Shown here: positions 39,723 to 40,303 of the stretch, one piece after another | How positions within the stretch are numbered: position 1 is the first letter of the stretch | How the letters are laid out: each line of letters opens with the position of its first letter | DNA from: a virus | Virus record (IMG/VR): IMGVR_UViG_3300024518_005224 | Span: 1-40,303 of that record | Length of the DNA stretch: 40,303 bases | Reading direction: 5' to 3' (one strand) | The notes under the pieces: generated by a model | What the model was told of the DNA's origin: nothing | The model's input: the letters and a program-made list of their open reading frames with translations, nothing else | The model's database searches: none | Made by a program: the position numbers and the translations under genes

Positions 39723-39831
39723 GGATAGATAAAAGGGACGAAGGATAGATAAGAAGGAAAGGATAAATAGAAAGGATGAAGGATAGATAAAAAGGGAAGG
39801 ATAGATAAAAAGGAAAGGATAGAAGACAAGG
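39723..39831 (+). repeat. Five and a half imperfect 18-20 bp direct repeats (iteron-like)
   Basis: Units start at 39723, 39743, 39761, 39781, 39799 and, partial, 39817, with consensus GGATAGATAAAAAGGRAA and lengths 20, 18, 20, 18 and 18. The upper strand is nearly all A and G, with T only in the GATA parts. Helical-turn spacing is irregular. Regular binding by an initiator or small terminase, or a flexible curved region, would each be compatible. Confidence 0.8.
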
Positions 39832-39889
39832 GTGCATGCCCTTTATCCACCTCTCTTTACCTCTCAATCTCGATTCGCCGTACCCTCCG

Positions 39890-39925
39890 CTATTTCCACT
39901 ATTCCCACTATTCCTACCACTTCCA
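39890..39925 (+). repeat. Four imperfect 9-bp tandem repeats
   Basis: CTATTTCCA, CTATTCCCA, CTATTCCTA and CCACTTCCA follow each other without gaps. The stretch is pyrimidine-rich on the upper strand, the opposite bias to the repeats at 39723-39831. Confidence 0.75.
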
Positions 39926-39962
39926 CTCGACCCTTTCTCACGACCCCGGTGGGACGCATTCA

Positions 39963-40006
39963 GCATGGGAGCACCTACCAGGGTTTCCCCTAGTGCTCTC
40001 CCATGC
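39963..40006. other. Long imperfect hairpin in the non-coding block
   Basis: GCATGGGA (39963-39970) pairs with TCCCATGC (39999-40006), then GCAC (39971-39974) with GTGC (39993-39996) across a CT bulge. Inside, TA-AT pairs and GGG (39981-39983) with CCC (39987-39989) continue the stem to a TTT loop. It could be a terminator, a protein-binding cruciform or an end-processing signal. Confidence 0.65.
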
Positions 40007-40161
40007 CTCACAGAGCCTTGTAAAGACTCATCTTTCGTTCCTCTGAGCATCACTAAACACGGAAGCGAACACTCCCGCACACATCTGAACATGGAGTATC
40101 TTGTCCCCAGTGTCAAACACAGTTGATACAACGTCAACGGTCTGACTTAGGTTATGGCCCC

Positions 40162-40303
40162 ACCACATGTCTACCCCCCAGGTATACACTTAGCCATTTG
40201 TGCTGGGCTTTTGTCCCTCTTCACTGAGTAGACTGTTGCCACATACCGTGGACGTGGCGACAGTCTGAGGCCATCAGTAGACCCATACATCAAGGTTGGA
40301 ATG
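40162..40303. repeat. Right copy of terminal direct repeat
   Basis: Identical to 1-142 except at the positions matching 3 and 16 (C for T and C for A here). It contains the same hairpin as 69-105 (at 40230-40266). It marks the closure of the contig. Confidence 0.9.

Larger units (their letters stand above)
39618..40161. other. Non-coding block upstream of the late operon
   Basis: About 544 bases (some 650 across the closed junction, including 1-112) without a credible gene. It holds imperfect purine-rich repeats at 39723-39831, pyrimidine-rich 9-bp repeats at 39890-39925 and a large hairpin at 39963-40006. A minus-strand TTGACA (40116-40111) has only a weak -10 (CATGTT after 17 bases). Likely roles are late promoter, packaging start or replication origin. 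Confidence 0.65.

Noticed and set aside
39723-39831. CRISPR array
   Set aside because: Repeats are contiguous, 18-20 bp and imperfect, without unique spacers or cas genes; the lone Cas4-like nuclease is a recombination-type enzyme.
40088-40116. Late promoter on the minus strand (TTGACA with CATGTT)
   Set aside because: The -35 is good but the -10 matches at only three positions; kept only as a remark in the non-coding block.
39601-40137. 178-residue minus-strand ORF
   Set aside because: It is mostly translated low-complexity repeats (Phe/Leu/Ser/Tyr and Gly/Asn/Ser runs), overlaps the small-terminase start and shows no fold or ribosome site.

Overview
The window looks like one essentially complete genome of an uncultured tailed double-stranded DNA phage. 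Bases 1-142 recur at 40162-40303 with two mismatches (positions 3 and 16), so the contig closes on itself and holds about 40.16 kb of unique sequence. Nearly every base is coding, and genes are joined by ATGA, GTGA or TAATG overlaps. A portal, a scaffold-like protein, a capsid protein, a short-tail adaptor, a nozzle-like protein and three long ejection-type proteins point to a podovirus-like virion. I see no tail tube, tape measure or sheath. I found no DNA polymerase, RNA polymerase or integrase, so the phage probably borrows the host replisome and sigma70-type polymerase. The host cannot be named from the sequence.

Layout. (1) 113-589, leftward: a secreted HELRH-type putative metallopeptidase. 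(2) 736-2765, rightward: seven small accessory genes behind a TTGACA-17-TATGTT promoter, ending in a strong hairpin. (3) 2859-2930: a tRNA-like gene on the minus strand with an abnormal anticodon loop. (4) 6589 down to 2962, leftward: HTH regulator, a likely Acb2/Tad1-hairpin protein, a small protein, a replication initiator, a DnaB-type helicase, a RuvC-type resolvase and two Cys-rich small proteins. (5) 6596-6638: a dyad-symmetric switch with two nested divergent promoters. (6) 6646-11519, rightward: small early genes, a Cas4-like PD-(D/E)XK nuclease, an SSB-like protein, an Nmad1/DUF1599 protein and an exported lytic transglycosylase. (7) 39617 down to 11538, leftward late operon: packaging, head, tail, ejection proteins, receptor-binding proteins, then lysis. 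(8) 39618-40161 plus 1-112: a non-coding block with iteron-like repeats and two large hairpins.

How it works together (inference). The symmetric switch would choose between leftward transcription (regulator, putative anti-defence protein, replication) and rightward transcription (nuclease/SSB, nucleotide metabolism). Initiator and DnaB helicase would load the host replisome, with RuvC, the nuclease and SSB handling recombination and branched DNA. The late operon would then be read from the non-coding block through packaging, capsid, tail, adhesins and lysis. The rightward and late operons converge on an 18-bp gap that holds a near-consensus ParB parS motif.

Most notable: the two-promoter dyad at 6598-6636, the Acb2/Tad1-like protein missed by ordinary length cut-offs (6189-6365), the parS-like site (11525-11538), the tRNA with a displaced loop (2859-2930), the three-frame overlap ahead of the large terminase (38111-38488), and the repeat-rich non-coding block.
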